Positions 9,676-21,028 of a stretch of 64,000 nt of DNA are shown in pieces (position 1 is the stretch's first letter; every line of letters begins with the position of its first letter). The stretch is taken from the NCBI GenBank assembly GCA_024305745.1, contig JAHRBS010000007.1, positions 3,100,001 through 3,164,000 on the forward strand, written 5' to 3'. This stretch comes from Polyporus tsugae. Lineage: Eukaryota > Basidiomycota > Agaricomycetes > Polyporales > Polyporaceae. The notes under the pieces are model-generated. The model did no database searches and had not been told where the DNA came from. It worked only from the letters and a program-made list of their open reading frames with translations. The position numbers and the translations under genes were made by a program.

Positions 9676-11506
9676 ATGTTACGCTCGTTCTCGCGCCTCC
9701 CAGCGTCCGCCGCTCTCAGGACGCGCCCCGCCGCCACTGTTCGCGCTGTTGTCGGAGCAGCACAGCGTAGACATGCTTCATTCTACAATGCCGATGTTGC
9801 CGGGCTCACGGAGGAGCAAGCTGAGGTACGCCAATCCTTCACAAGCGCCACATGGACGGTGTTACTGACCGAACTCTATTCTCCTCCATCTCGCTCTACG
9901 TGTGCAGTTCAGAAATGCCGTGCACGAGTTTGCGGAGAAGGAGGTTGCACCACGCGCCTCGGAGATCGACAGAACGAACACGTTTCCGATGGTACGTCTT
10001 TCTGCTCACCGTCAGTCTCTCACCACTCGTTCGTCACGCGTTTCTCGTCCTTCTCTTCAATTATTCGTCCTCACATGGTTTCCTATGCCCCCAATCAGCC
10101 TTTGTGATGTGCTTCTTTCCGCACCGCATGCGCGACACTAAACACCATGCCCACAGGACCTCTGGGAGAAGTTCGGCGACATGGGCCTCCTCGGCATCAC
10201 CGTCAAGCCCCAGTACGGCGGCCTCGAGCTCGGGTACTTCAACCACACCCTCGCCATGGAGGAGCTCTCGCGCGCCTCGGGCTCCGTCGCGCTCTCCTAC
10301 GGCGCGCACTCGAACCTCTGCGTGAACCAGATCCACCGCTGGGGCACAGACGCGCAGAAAGACACGTACCTCCCCGACCTCGTCGCAGGACGCAAGGTCG
10401 GCAGCCTCGCGATGAGCGAGCCGGGCAGCGGGAGCGACGTCGTGAGCATGACGCTCCGCGCGGACAAGGTCGATGGGGGCTACCGGCTGACGGGGAACAA
10501 GTTCTGGATCACGAACGGGACCGTCGCGTCGACGCTCGTTGTGTACGCGAAGACGGAGCCGGCGAAGGGCTCGAAGGGCATCACGGCGTTCATCGTCGAG
10601 AAGGGCTGGAAGGGGTTCTCCACACACCAGAAGCTCGATAAGTTGGGGATGCGCGGGAGCGATACGTGTGAGCTCTTGTTCGAGGACTGCTTCGTTCCAG
10701 AAGGTGAGCACCGCTACCGATGTCGTTCGTGCATGTGTTTTGACGGGATCCGCAGAGAACGTCCTGGGCCCGGTCAACGGTGGTGCCAAGGTCCTCATGT
10801 CCGGCCTGGACCTAGAACGGCTCGTTTTGAGCGGCGGTCCTCTTGGGTAGGCGCATGGTCCCTTCGTATATTTGACGCCGAATTTGAATGCCGTACGTCG
10901 TATAGGTTAATGCAGGCAGCATTTAATTACGCCGTGGAGTACGTTCACGACCGGAAACAGTTTGGCCAGCCAGTCGGAGAGTTCCAGCTCATGCAGGGTG
11001 GGCTTAATTCGAGTTTCAGCACGGTCCCCAATTCTTAATCTTTGTTGACGCCTGCAGGGAAGATCGCGGACATGTACACGAAGCTGAACGCGTCCCGCTC
11101 ATATGTCTATGCAGTTGCGAAGGCATGCGACCAGGGTAAGGTCAGCCGCAGGGTATGTCTTCCCCGCTTCTGACCATGGTGTTCTTTTAATTGTAACATC
11201 TTCTCCAGGACTGCGCGGGAGCGATCCTCTACTCTTCCGATAGGGCTGTCGAGGTCACCATGGAGGCCATGCAATGCCTCGGTGGGAATGGTTACATTAA
11301 CGGTACGTTTGCAACAACACCGTCTCACGCCGGTGTCTCGGTTTGGGGTTTGCTGACGGATGGAGTTGTCCCTACACGCTACAGAATACCCTACGGGCCG
11401 TTTCCTGCGCGACGCACGCCTGTACACTGTCGGTGCGGGCACGCAGGAGATACGGCGGATGCTCATCGGGCGCGAGTTCAACCAGGACTTCAAACGCTCG
11501 TCATGA
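9676..11506 (+). CDS. IVD: Isovaleryl-CoA dehydrogenase, mitochondrial
   Basis: This FAD enzyme oxidises isovaleryl-CoA to 3-methylcrotonyl-CoA in leucine breakdown, passing electrons to ETF in the mitochondrial matrix. Eight exons (9676-9825, 9908-9991, 10157-10703, 10756-10846, 10906-10997, 11058-11152, 11209-11302, 11385-11506) encode 424 residues. The N-terminus (M-L-R-S-F-S-R.., rich in Arg/Ala/Ser) looks like a mitochondrial presequence. Acyl-CoA dehydrogenase signatures include [13 protein letters not shown] and Q-C-L-G-G-N-G-Y. The Glu in G-L-D-L-E-R-L-V-L sits where isovaleryl-CoA dehydrogenases carry the catalytic base, which separates it from short- and medium-chain enzymes. Length is normal and no lesion is visible. 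Confidence 0.95.
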
Positions 11507-12306
11507 GTTGCGCAAGTCCATCCTACTTATCGCTTCTGGGCATAGATCCATCGCGGAACATCTAAAGGACACATGTATGGCTGCATTACAGTGCATGGAT
11601 ATGGCGTATGGAACCGAGCTACATCTGATACTGGAATGTCGACCGAAATGCTTGAAAGAATCGAGGTCCAGTATGGACCATTGTATACTCATGCTTGCTA
11701 GAGTACAGTGCTATATATCTTTTTCGCTACGTGCGACGATTGGATGGGAGTAGCTGGCTAGGAATATGTATTGTACCTGCCCGCTGGAGTTTCAAACGTC
11801 CCTCGGACGGACGGCCCGAAACAGACGCGGGCGTTGGCCATCGCTCGCATCAGTCCAAAACTTCCATTCATGATTCCAGCTAGCTGCAGCCTGCGACTGG
11901 CACCGGTCCTCGACCCGACTCTTACCCAGAATTCGCCCCAGAGGCCCTGTACTACTCTCGTCACTCGTGCACTAAACGTGCGAGGCACTTGGTCGCAAGT
12001 GTCTTTATGTGCGGCGATTCTGCGACACATTGACGACACAGGAATGTGGATCCATCCATACCCGCGTTAAACGGACGAATGGCCAGCTGACACCCTCCCG
12101 CTGCGCCCACGGCCAAAGGATAAGCAGATATATTTTGTTGGGCCTCATTTTGCTTTATAAATGATCCCCTCCTGCCATCCGTGCCGGCGTCCCTAGTCCC
12201 GAACGCGGGTTTAACGTGTAAGGCGAAGGCTCCCTCGACGTTCGCGTCCTCTCTTCCTGGAGCACCCTAGTCGAGCCCTCGGAAGCCCCAAGCAGGCGCG
12301 ACCGCC
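11507..12306. other. Intergenic, IVD 3' flank and transporter promoter
   Basis: This 800-bp stretch lies between two plus-strand genes. It holds only short non-coding-looking frames plus the TATA motif listed separately. No RNA gene or repeat was recognised. Confidence 0.5.
12156..12161 (+). promoter_or_regulatory. Putative TATA box of the MFS transporter
   Basis: TATAAA lies 146 bp upstream of the ATG at 12307. This is the only canonical match in the upstream 300 bp. Sequence match only. Confidence 0.4.
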
Positions 12307-14419
12307 ATGGTTGACAGTGAGTGCGATTTGGACATGCGTTCAGCCACTCCAAACTATAGCTGACTTGGAATGCGCACAGTAAAGAACGATGCGACGTCGG
12401 ATTCCTGGCAGGAGAACCGCTCTTCGCCGACCGACGTCGAGAAGCCGTACAATCTCGCGCCATATGGCAAGACGGAAGGAGGAGACTACCGAGCGCGATT
12501 CCCGAACATCGACGAGCGGAAGGTCATGCGCAAGATCGACATGCGCGTCGTACCCGTTCTCTGTGTCTTGTACCTGCTTGCGTTCCTTGACCGGCGAGTC
12601 TCCGCTGTGTGTGTGTGTTCTCGAGACCTGTGACTAATCATCGTGTTCTGGGCGCATTTAGAGTGAACATTTCCAACGCGGCGCTATTCGGGCTGAAGAC
12701 GGATTTGCACCTGGGAGGGACGCAGTTCAACCAGGCATTGGTCGTCTTGTGAGTAACCTTTGAAGTCCTCCAACCCCACCCCCCGCCTGAACGCGCCGCA
12801 GCTTCGTGCCATACGTGCTGTTCGAGATCCCCTCCAATGTCCTCCTCAAGCGCTTCAAGCCTCATGTCTGGCGTACGCACTCTTCCTCTCCTCCATGTCC
12901 TATGCGTGTTCTGACGCGTCCCCAGTGTCCTTCTGCATGTTCCTGTTCGGACTCATCACCATGCTCCAAGGGGTCACGCAGAACCTGAGCGGCCTCATCG
13001 CCACGCGTTTCTTCCTGGGCCTAGTGGAGACCGGTGTCTTCCCTGCGTGCTTCTACCTCATCGCGATGTGGTATAAACGCGCTGAGGCGCAGAAGCGCTA
13101 CTCGTTCTTCTTCTCCTCGACCACCCTCGCGGGTGGCTTCGGCGGTCTGCTTGCCAGTGCGATTGGCAAGATGGACGGGTTGCACGGATATCGCGGCTGG
13201 CGCTGGATTTTCATCCTCGGTAAGCTTCGTCCGCACTCCCCTTCCTTCCTCTGGATGGCCCATTTGCTGAGCTGTATTGACAGAGGGTGCTGCGACCGTG
13301 CTGATCTCGTCCATTCTGTACTTCACCATCCCGGACTTCCCTGAAGACGCCAAGTGGTTGAGTCAAGAGGAGAAAGAGTTTGTGAAGGCGCGTCTGTACG
13401 AGGATGTCGGCGCGTCGAGACGCGACGAGCCTCTGACGGTTAGGGGCGTACTCGCAGTCTTCAAGGACTGTACGTGTCCTTTCGTGTTTTCTACTGCATG
13501 CAGTGCTGAATGGGTGCTGCAGGGAAGATCATTGTCGGAGGCTTCATGTACTTCGGCCTCATCGTTCCAGCATACGGCTACGGTCAGCCCAATCTATTCA
13601 TATCTCCCAACATATATGTTCTCATTCCGCACTTCCCTTTAGCATACTTCGCACCGACGATCATCCAGTCTCTGGGCTATGGCGCGATCCGCACACAGTT
13701 GCTCTCCGTTCCCCCATGGGCCTGTGCGTTCGCGCTCGCGATGCTCACCGCAACGTTCTCGGACTGGCTGCGGATGCGCTTCGTCTTCATCGTCGCCACC
13801 ATCGCCGTCTCCCTCACGGGCTTCATCATTCTGCTCGTCGTACACGACAACAAGCACCTGCAATATGCCGCGCTCTTCCTCGCCGCGATGGGCACGTACT
13901 CGGCCATGCCGATCATTGTGTGCTGGTTCAATACGAACCGTACGTGCTCATTTCTGCTACCATTTGTCCGTTCCTTGGACGTGAAGTGCTGATTCCATGT
14001 TTGCGTTGACAGTGGGTGGCCACCACAGACGTGCAGTCGGCACCGCGTTCCAGATCGGGTTCGGAAACAGTGCGTGTCCTGCTGCTTCCCATTCTCCCCC
14101 AGGCTAGCAAAAATCATTCTCATCTCTACCCTCCGCTCTGCTCTTCCCCTTCTCCTGTGTCATCGTCCGAACAGTCGGCGGGATCATCGCCGTGTTCGCG
14201 TTCCTCGCCAAGGACGCGCCCAAGTACATCCCGGGCTACAGCATCTGCATCGCGTTCATCGCGCTCTCCCTCATCGCGAATATAATCTACTTCCTCGGCG
14301 TCTCGCGGGAGAACCGCACGCGCGACCGCAACGCGGCCAAGGGCGTGGACGCCGAGCTCACAGAGGAGGACAAAAAGCGGATGGGCGATCTCAACCCCGA
14401 CTACAGATACTTCACGTGA
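12307..14419 (+). CDS. MFS transporter, anion:cation symporter (Dal5/allantoate permease-like) family
   Basis: This membrane transporter belongs to the fungal Dal5-like group, whose members import organic anions such as allantoate, ureidosuccinate, nicotinate or other vitamins; the substrate cannot be read from sequence. Ten exons give 506 residues: 12307-12316, 12380-12593, 12662-12748, 12802-12872, 12926-13219, 13284-13469, 13523-13582, 13643-13939, 14013-14069 and 14175-14419. Family hallmarks include the amphipathic start R-K-I-D-M-R-V-V-P-V, L-A-F-L-D-R-V-N-I-S-N-A in the first helix, R-F-F-L-G-L-V-E-T-G-V-F-P-A-C, and M-P-I-I-V-C-W-F-N-T-N. About 12 hydrophobic segments are visible. Exon 1 is only 10 nt. 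Intron 2 (12594-12661) needs a GC donor (GCGAGT) to join D-R to V-N-I-S in frame. The gene sits among amino-acid catabolic genes, which fits nitrogen-source uptake. Confidence 0.9.
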
Positions 14420-14993
14420 GGACCGTTCGGGTGGATATGGATATGGATTCAGAGAGTTGTGCACATGGGGGTATATGCTGCACCTTCTACTGCTACTGTA
14501 CTGGAACTGCCTTCGTGACTGGAGCTGGAGCGTTGTACGATAGACGGGTCACAATCGCACTTGTGGGCCATGCAAAACACGAGCATGATAGTGTATTTGC
14601 CTAGCCTCAGTCTCAATTTCCGCCGGGGTGCCATATCGTCGAAAACACATCGCGTGTTTCCGGATCCCAAGACGTGCACGACCGCGGGATCGATACCATT
14701 CCACACCTTGGCAAGACGTTGGGGGTCTTCTATTTGCTGTCATCCAAATTCTTGTAGAGCGCTACCATTTGTAGATCGTTCGTGACGTCAACCGAGAACC
14801 GAAAGCCAAGCTTCTACGCATTTCCGTTATCTATGCCAAGACCTGTGTACTCTTGTGGGTGCCGTTCCACGCTCCGACGCGCGGTTTCGTGATATGTATG
14901 CGTGGTGTGCCACTATTACAATAAGGGATATTCCAAACTTCTCCATCCAAGTCTTAGTTTCGCACTTATCTCTACTTGATCGGATCCAGACGC
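14420..14993. other. Intergenic between convergent genes
   Basis: These 574 bp separate the 3' ends of the transporter (plus) and aminotransferase (minus). No gene, RNA or repeat was recognised; probably 3' UTRs. Confidence 0.5.
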
Positions 14994-17085
14994 CTAAACT
15001 TGCTTGTCGGGGACGTGCACGCCGTCGACGCTCTTCTTGTAGCTGTGGCCCATCGCGTGCGCCCCCTGCACCTTCGCCTTCTTGAGCACGCGCCCCATCG
15101 CGTCGAGCCCCGCGTCGAGGTCCGCGAGCGGCGGGCCGAACGAGAGGCGTACGAAGTGGTGGCACGGCGAGTGGAAGAGGTTGCGGCGGTGCGCGGGGTT
15201 GATGTCGAAGAAGATGCCGGGGATGACGATCGTCTTCTCCTTGAGGAGCTCCTCGAAGAACGTCAGACCGTTGTTCAGCGGGGCCGGGAGCTGCTCGAGG
15301 CCGAGCCAGATGTAGAAAGTCGCGACGGGCGGGACGGAGACGTGCAGGCCCAGCTCCTCGAGTCGCTTCAGGACGTGGTCGCGCTTGGCCTTGAAGTGCT
15401 TCTGGAGCGCGACCTTCTCGAGCTGGACGCGCGCGGGGTCGAGGAGGGGGAGCGCAGCGAGCTGGAGCCTGCGCAAGGGAGAGGGGCAAGTTTTAAGTGA
15501 GGGACACACAGCGCGACACGATAGACAAGACAGACGTACGGGTGGTTGGCACCACCGTCGAGGAAGGAACCAGATTGCGAGAGCGCCGTGATGACGTTCT
15601 TGGGGCCGAGGACCCAGCAGACACGCCAGCCAGGCAGACGCCAGTTCTATTATTGCATTGTTGAGTCTGACGTTCTGAATGACGACTACGCATGAGAGAG
15701 GGAAGCTCACCTTCGTGAGACCGTCCACAATGACAACAGCATCACCGTTGACGTTGTCAATGTACTCTGCGGAAGACACAGACTTGCCGTAGTCCTCCTC
15801 GTTTTCGGGGTAGAGGTACCACGAGTAGAACTGCGGGCGAAGTTTAAAAGCAGCGATGGAATATAATTTGTAAGCAATCTAACCTCGTCCATGACGAGCG
15901 TCGCCGAGGCGTCACGACAAGTGTCGACGAGATCTTTCAGGTCCTGACCCTGGATGACCTGGCCAGTAGGGTTGCGAGGGTTCGAGGCGATGATGACCTC
16001 GAGGCCCTGCGTATGTATGTCGCGCTTGATTTGCTGCAGATCTAGACGGTATTGCTGCTTTTCATCGAGTCTAAATGAAGGCGGAAAAAGAATAACCAGT
16101 AAGCGATAGGTTTCTGGAATGCGGCTTTGCGGTCTTACGCGGTGGGCACGGGAACGAGGCGCTTGAACGCGCTGAGCACCTGGTCATATGCGGTGTAGTC
16201 GGGGATTTGGTACGACTGGATTGGTCGCAGCCGCAGTCAGATCTTTCTTCGCACTCCACAAAGATGGGAAAAGACGGCTATACACTTACGCAATAGACCT
16301 CGCCGATAACGGCAGCAACACGAGACAGACCAGCGCGACCACCGGGCACGATGCAGACGTTCTCGAACGTGTATTGGCTGAGCTTGCCCTGGCGGTACGT
16401 CTCGTTGTAGAGGTTGGCCACCGCCTCACGCAGCGCTATTGCCGTGTAGAAAAGACAGATGGATGTCAATGCGCGTTCATGATAGACAGGTATGATACAG
16501 ATGCAGTGTGGGACGGAGCGCACCTTTGACACCAGTTGTGGGCGCGTATTCGAGAGAGTCCACGGGGAGAGGGATGCTGGAGGGACGCTCGGGGGCGTCA
16601 GGAATGGGACCGACCTCCGGGGCACCTTGGCCGAGGTTGGCCCATTCGTGGGAGGATGCGTAGGAGAATCCATTTGCCATTGCGCGGTCAGAACAGTAAA
16701 TGACACCGGTGGAGCCTGGGTGCTCGATACCGGGGACAGTCTCTTCATCTGGGTTCACGGTCTGCGGAAGTGTGGCAAGCTGACCCTTGGGCTTGTGCCC
16801 TGCAGACTGGCGGAAGAGCTGTGGGCAGGGTGGAAGCGGGCGTGAGCTAATGAGCGCTATATTTGAGGGTAGCACTGGAAACGTACGCGGTGGGCCTCGG
16901 AGTCCTTCTCGTGGCGGACATGCCTGACGACCTCTAAGACCTTGTATTCCATGGTGGGTGAGTGGAAGGCGACGAAGAGCAAAAGAGGGACGTACAACGT
17001 CGCGGAAGTGGAGCGGGGTGGATCGGCCAGACCTGGTTAGGGGCGTGTTGGACCCCGAAACGAGAGGCGTGTTTGGGCTGGACAT
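14994..17085 (-). CDS. PLP-dependent aminotransferase, class I/II
   Basis: This is a fold-type I transaminase that moves amino groups between an amino acid and a 2-oxo acid using pyridoxal phosphate. Nine exons (17085-16996, 16940-16887, 16818-16524, 16435-16290, 16215-16139, 16070-15884, 15830-15711, 15646-15540, 15468-14994) encode 516 residues, all phases closing. Visible motifs are N-P-R-N-P-T-G, M-D-E followed by F-Y, and D-G-L-T-K-N-W-R-L-P-G-W-R, where Lys323 is the expected Schiff-base lysine and the following Arg belongs to the S/T-x-K-x5-G-x-R signature. The N-terminus is Ser/Thr/Pro-rich and has no clear targeting peptide. Substrate is not assignable; aspartate-, alanine- or kynurenine-type activities are all possible. 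It shares a 473-bp divergent promoter with arginase. Confidence 0.9.
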
Positions 17086-17174
17086 GACAGGGAACTAGAG
17101 GGCTACGACTAGTGGGTTGACAGGGAAGGAGGAGAGGGGGTTCTTGGGACGGGGATGGGGAGGGCGCAAAGGAA

Positions 17175-17180
17175 TATATA
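17175..17180 (-). promoter_or_regulatory. Putative TATA box of the aminotransferase gene
   Basis: TATATA lies 90 bp upstream of the ATG at 17085. Sequence match only. Confidence 0.35.
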
Positions 17181-17202
17181 GCAGAACGAATCATCGATGG
17201 AT

Positions 17203-17208
17203 CTATCA
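17203..17208 (-). promoter_or_regulatory. GATA-type motif (HGATAR) in the divergent promoter
   Basis: On the minus strand this reads TGATAG, matching the HGATAR site bound by fungal nitrogen GATA factors (AreA/Nit2 class). It lies between the aminotransferase and arginase genes. Short motifs like this also occur by chance. Confidence 0.3.
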
Positions 17209-17403
17209 GGAAAGATGTCGCATCGAAAGCGGCAGCCTGCAGGCAAGGACGCGTGCTGCCATAGGGCGCGGTTGCCATAGCCTAACCTCGTAGAGACGAG
17301 ACAACCTCCCGACCACTGCCAGCAATAAATAGCTCATCTGTCGCGTATTCTTAGTCCCGCCCCGCGGCTAGATTAGATTAGATGCGCACGCATACAGAGT
17401 TAA

Positions 17404-17409
17404 CTTATC
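17404..17409 (-). promoter_or_regulatory. Second GATA-type motif in the divergent promoter
   Basis: On the minus strand this reads GATAAG, preceded by T, so it fits HGATAR fully. It is 150 bp upstream of the arginase ATG. Together with the motif at 17203 it suggests, but does not prove, nitrogen control of both genes. Confidence 0.35.
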
Positions 17410-17558
17410 ACTCATCTTGTCTCGTGCAGTGACATAGACGCCCATCAGATGGTCTTAAGCACCCTTCTCTTCCTCTTGGCTGGCCCATTCCCTGCTTTTC
17501 GCGACATCGATCCGTGTAGCATACCCCTCCACATATAGAGCACATCTACTCGCTCCTA

Positions 17559-18969
17559 ATGGCCTCCCACCTTGAATCCTCCGTCTCCCGCTTCCTCCCA
17601 GACCCAAAAACCGTCGCCGTAAGCCATTCTTCCTCTCATCCCGTTTGTCGCCGGTTCTGACCGTTCCGAAGATTGTTGGTTGCCCTTTCAGGTGAGTCTT
17701 CACTCCTAACAGTTCCGACATCCATGAGACATGTGCATCACACAATTTCAGCGGCGGCCAGGTGTGTGCCATAACGTTCTGCCGCTGTTCTGGACGCTTA
17801 ATCTTTTTCACCCAGCCGAAGGTCGGTGTCGACAAAGGTCCAATCCACCTCGTCGAAGCCGGCCTGCCCAAACAGCTCGCCGACCTTGGTTGGCAGGTCA
17901 GCTTCGATGGCCACCACCAGTTTGAAGAGATCAACACCGAGGACGACCCTCCCATCGGCATCCTCAAGAACCCTCGCTTCGTCTCTACCGTCTGCAAGGC
18001 AGTCGCACAGGTCGTCGGCGAGCATGCCAAGCAGGGCCGCTTGCCGCTCACCCTCGGCGGTGATCATTCGCTGGTATGTTCTACCCACATACCGTCTCAT
18101 ATGGCCGCAATAGAACTCATTATCCAAGCGAGAATAGGCTATGGGTACCATTTCCGGGACATTTGAGTGCGTCAATTATCCCGATGCACCTCTCACCATT
18201 ATGCTCTGACGAGCTTCGGCATATCGTAGGAAGTATCCTGACGCCTGTGTCGTCTGGGTAGACGCACACGCTGACATCAACACTCCCGAGACGACGGACT
18301 CCGGTACGTCCCATCCCCAAGTCCCGCCCGCGATCCCCGTCCTCGGCTCCTCCGCGCCTTTTCCCCCGACCCCGTGCCTATCTGACCTGCACATCCCCTA
18401 CCTCTCCAGGTAACATCCACGGTATGCCCCTCTCCTTCCTGCTCGGCATCGGGCCCAAGGTGGAAGAGTTCGCCTGGGTGAAGCCGCTCCTCAAGACGCA
18501 CCGCCTCGTGTACATCGGCCTGCGCGACGTCGACCACGGCGAGCGCCGCATTCTCAAGGAGAACGGCATCAAGGCGTTCAGCATGCACGAGGTCGACAAG
18601 TACGGCATCGGCCGCGTAGTCGAGATGGCGCTCGACCACGTCAACCCCGGCCGCAAGCTCCCCATACACCTCAGCTTCGACATCGACGCGCTCGACCCCG
18701 CCGTCGCGCCCTCGACGGGCACCCCCGTCCGTGGTGGCCTGACGTTCAGGGAGGGGCACTACATTTGCGAGGCAGTGTACGAGACTGGGTGTCTTGTTGC
18801 GGTGGACATCATGGAGGTGAACCCGTCGTTGGAGGACAAGGAGAGCGTGAAGCAGACGGTCGCTGTGGGGTGTTCGATCGTAAGGGCTGCACTGGGTGAG
18901 TTGCGCACTGATGACTTTGGCTGCTAGGCGGCTCTCTGACGCCCTGTTCCAGGCGAGACTCTGCTCTGA
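17559..18969 (+). CDS. CAR1: Arginase
   Basis: Arginase hydrolyses L-arginine to ornithine and urea with a binuclear manganese centre. Eight exons encode 317 residues: 17559-17618, 17672-17691, 17752-17761, 17816-18073, 18138-18166, 18230-18303, 18410-18895 and 18953-18969. All three ureohydrolase metal motifs are present: G-G-D-H-S (about residues 111-115), D-A-H-A-D-I-N (137-143) and S-F-D-I-D-A-L-D-P. Exon 3 is a 10-nt microexon encoding the end of S-G-G-Q; the family-conserved join P-F-S-G-G-Q-P-K-V-G-V confirms it. Exons 2, 5 and 8 are also under 30 nt. The gene is divergent from an aminotransferase, fitting arginine-to-ornithine-to-glutamate flow. Confidence 0.95.
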
Positions 18970-19165
18970 ATGTACTCAGAAATCTATTATGCTAGATGTA
19001 GGATGTAGTATACTTCTTGTATAAAATACACTTGATTCCATAGCTGTATGTGTATAGTGCATGTGTGCTATGATACAGATGCCGGATGGTGTGGATGGTG
19101 AGGTAGGACATGTTGGCATAAATATGAGTGAAATCTCGGGCGAGGACAGCCAGTCGCGACTACTA

Positions 19166-21028
19166 CTAAGTATCTACCACTGCGACATTATCTACATGAT
19201 ACCGCAAACTGACAAGCACGACCTCGGGAAACTCTACGGTCTCCAAATGCTCTAAGCGTGCGTCCGCATTGGCCCTCGCGTAACAACACCGCTCGACGCA
19301 CCACAGGTCGTCCACCGACGGCTGCTCCCACCACGTCACCCGCAACCTCTTGAGCTCCGGACAGACGATCTCGCCCTCCGCGCCTTCCGCCTCTCCCTCG
19401 CCCGCCTCGTCGTCGTCGTCCCACCCAAACCCGTCCATCGCGCTCTCATCCTCCGGCGCCGGCAGCTCTTCCCGCGCCCTCGCCGCGAGCGTCGCGAAGA
19501 CCTGCGCCGCAAGCTCGGGGTGCACCCTCAGCTCGAGGCTCTCCAGCGTCGGCACGCTCTCCCACAGCCGCCGGAACCGCTCCTGCTGGCTCGGCGCGCC
19601 GCCCCACCCCCCGCCATCGTCCCTGTCCCCGCCCCCGCCCCCGCCCCCCCCGTACGGTACAATGACGACGGACAGCTGGACGAGCGCGGGAAGCGGCACG
19701 GCCTTGAAGCCCTCGCAGAGGCGCGCGACCGGGCGGTAGCTGCGCGTCGACGCCCAGCGCTCGTCCTCGGACACCTCCCACTCGACCCGCAGCGCCAGGG
19801 CCCTCTCCTCGTCCCCATCATCGCCTACATTGGGGGACGGGGCGGAGGAGAGCGACGCGAACCCAGGGGTGTGGAGGATGAACGTGGCGCGGCGGACGGC
19901 GCCGGCGAGGTCCTCGAGCGCGCTGCAGTCCTCGTAGACGGGCGACTCGACGCGCCCTGCGAAGCGGAGCGCGACGGCGGTCGCGAGCGGGAACACGATG
20001 TGTGGGAGGACGGAGAACGCGGCGTCGTGTGCGGGCTCGACGTCGAGCGCGAGGCGGCGGAGGCGCGGGAGCACCGCGGGCGGCTCGTCGTGCAGCTCAT
20101 CGAGCGCGCTCTCAGACGGGGAGCGCGCGAGGTCTACCTTCGCGGTGGGGATGCGGAGCGCGAGGATCTCGAGCTCGGGGCTGTACCGGAGCGTGTGGAG
20201 GAGCGCGGCGAGCGGGGGTGCGGGTCCGCACGAGAGCTCAAGGCGGACGAGGCGCTCGTAGGGCAGCCAGGGGATGGAGATGCTGGCTGCGTGCAGGACG
20301 CGGAGGGGCGGCATCGCGTTATCGAGGAGGGACGCACGGATGGTCGCGAAGCCGGAGCCGGTGTTGGGCATGGTGTTGTCGAGCCAGAGCTTCTCGAGGT
20401 GCGGGACGGGGCACTTGCCGAGGGTGTCGAGGACGAGCGCGACCTGCTCGGACGAGTTGAGGACGACGCCGAGCTCGCGGATGCGCGCGGAGTGGTCGCC
20501 GACGACGCTGGCGATGCCCAGCACGTCGTAGACGGCGCTCGTGTCGCGGCCGACTTTGCCGCGGGAATGGGCGGGGTGCACGAAGAGGACGGAGAGGGGG
20601 AAGGACCCCGCACGCTCGAGCATCTCGTTGACCATGATGCGATTCGAGAAGGAGCCGGTGACGCGGATGAAGGTCCAGAGACGGGGCCGGGTCAACATGA
20701 GACTGCGCCAGTGAGAGCAGACATGGGAGAGGGCGATGACGTTAGCCCAGAGCGGAACGGGTTTTGGAGTGTAGGCATTGTGGTATGAGTCGTATGCCCC
20801 CGACAGCGTGTCGCCGTAGGAAATGCGCTGATTTGTCCCCAGATACGGCATAAGCTTGCTTGCGGGCATTGGTAGATGTGGACGCACCTCTAGTTCCCGT
20901 TCACCTGGAAAACACATCAGGCCGCGCATGGCGTGGAAGACCTCCTCCAGGATGTCGTCCGGAAAGTCGGTGAGTCGAATCATGGAGGTAGATGGCGAAG
21001 GGTAGCGTCGAACTGGTTCGTAGTACAT
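19166..21028 (-). CDS. F-box domain protein
   Basis: A single uninterrupted frame of 620 residues. Near the N-terminus it has L-T-D-F-P-D-D-I-L-E-E-V-F-H-A-M, a typical F-box start, followed after an insertion by V-I-A-L-S-H-V-C-S-H-W-R-S-L-M-L-T-R-P-R-L-W, the usual second half in agaricomycete F-box-like proteins. Such proteins bridge targets to Skp1-Cullin1 ubiquitin ligases. The rest is Leu-rich with loosely repeated L-x-x-L-x-L patterns that could be degenerate leucine-rich repeats, plus Gly-rich and Asp/Glu-rich low-complexity stretches near residues 490-570. F-box-like families are greatly expanded in these fungi, so no specific target can be named. Very high GC creates long false open frames on the opposite strand. 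Confidence 0.85.
   Translation of the reverse strand: MYYEPVRRYPSPSTSMIRLTDFPDDILEEVFHAMRGLMCFPGERELEVRPHLPMPASKLMPYLGTNQRISYGDTLSGAYDSYHNAYTPKPVPLWANVIALSHVCSHWRSLMLTRPRLWTFIRVTGSFSNRIMVNEMLERAGSFPLSVLFVHPAHSRGKVGRDTSAVYDVLGIASVVGDHSARIRELGVVLNSSEQVALVLDTLGKCPVPHLEKLWLDNTMPNTGSGFATIRASLLDNAMPPLRVLHAASISIPWLPYERLVRLELSCGPAPPLAALLHTLRYSPELEILALRIPTAKVDLARSPSESALDELHDEPPAVLPRLRRLALDVEPAHDAAFSVLPHIVFPLATAVALRFAGRVESPVYEDCSALEDLAGAVRRATFILHTPGFASLSSAPSPNVGDDGDEERALALRVEWEVSEDERWASTRSYRPVARLCEGFKAVPLPALVQLSVVIVPYGGGGGGGGDRDDGGGWGGAPSQQERFRRLWESVPTLESLELRVHPELAAQVFATLAARAREELPAPEDESAMDGFGWDDDDEAGEGEAEGAEGEIVCPELKRLRVTWWEQPSVDDLWCVERCCYARANADARLEHLETVEFPEVVLVSLRYHVDNVAVVDT

Noticed and set aside
19520..20788. 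A 422-codon plus-strand open frame opposite the F-box gene
   Set aside because: It is rich in Arg, Glu and Gly from GC-rich antisense codons and has no domain; the minus-strand frame has clear F-box sequence.
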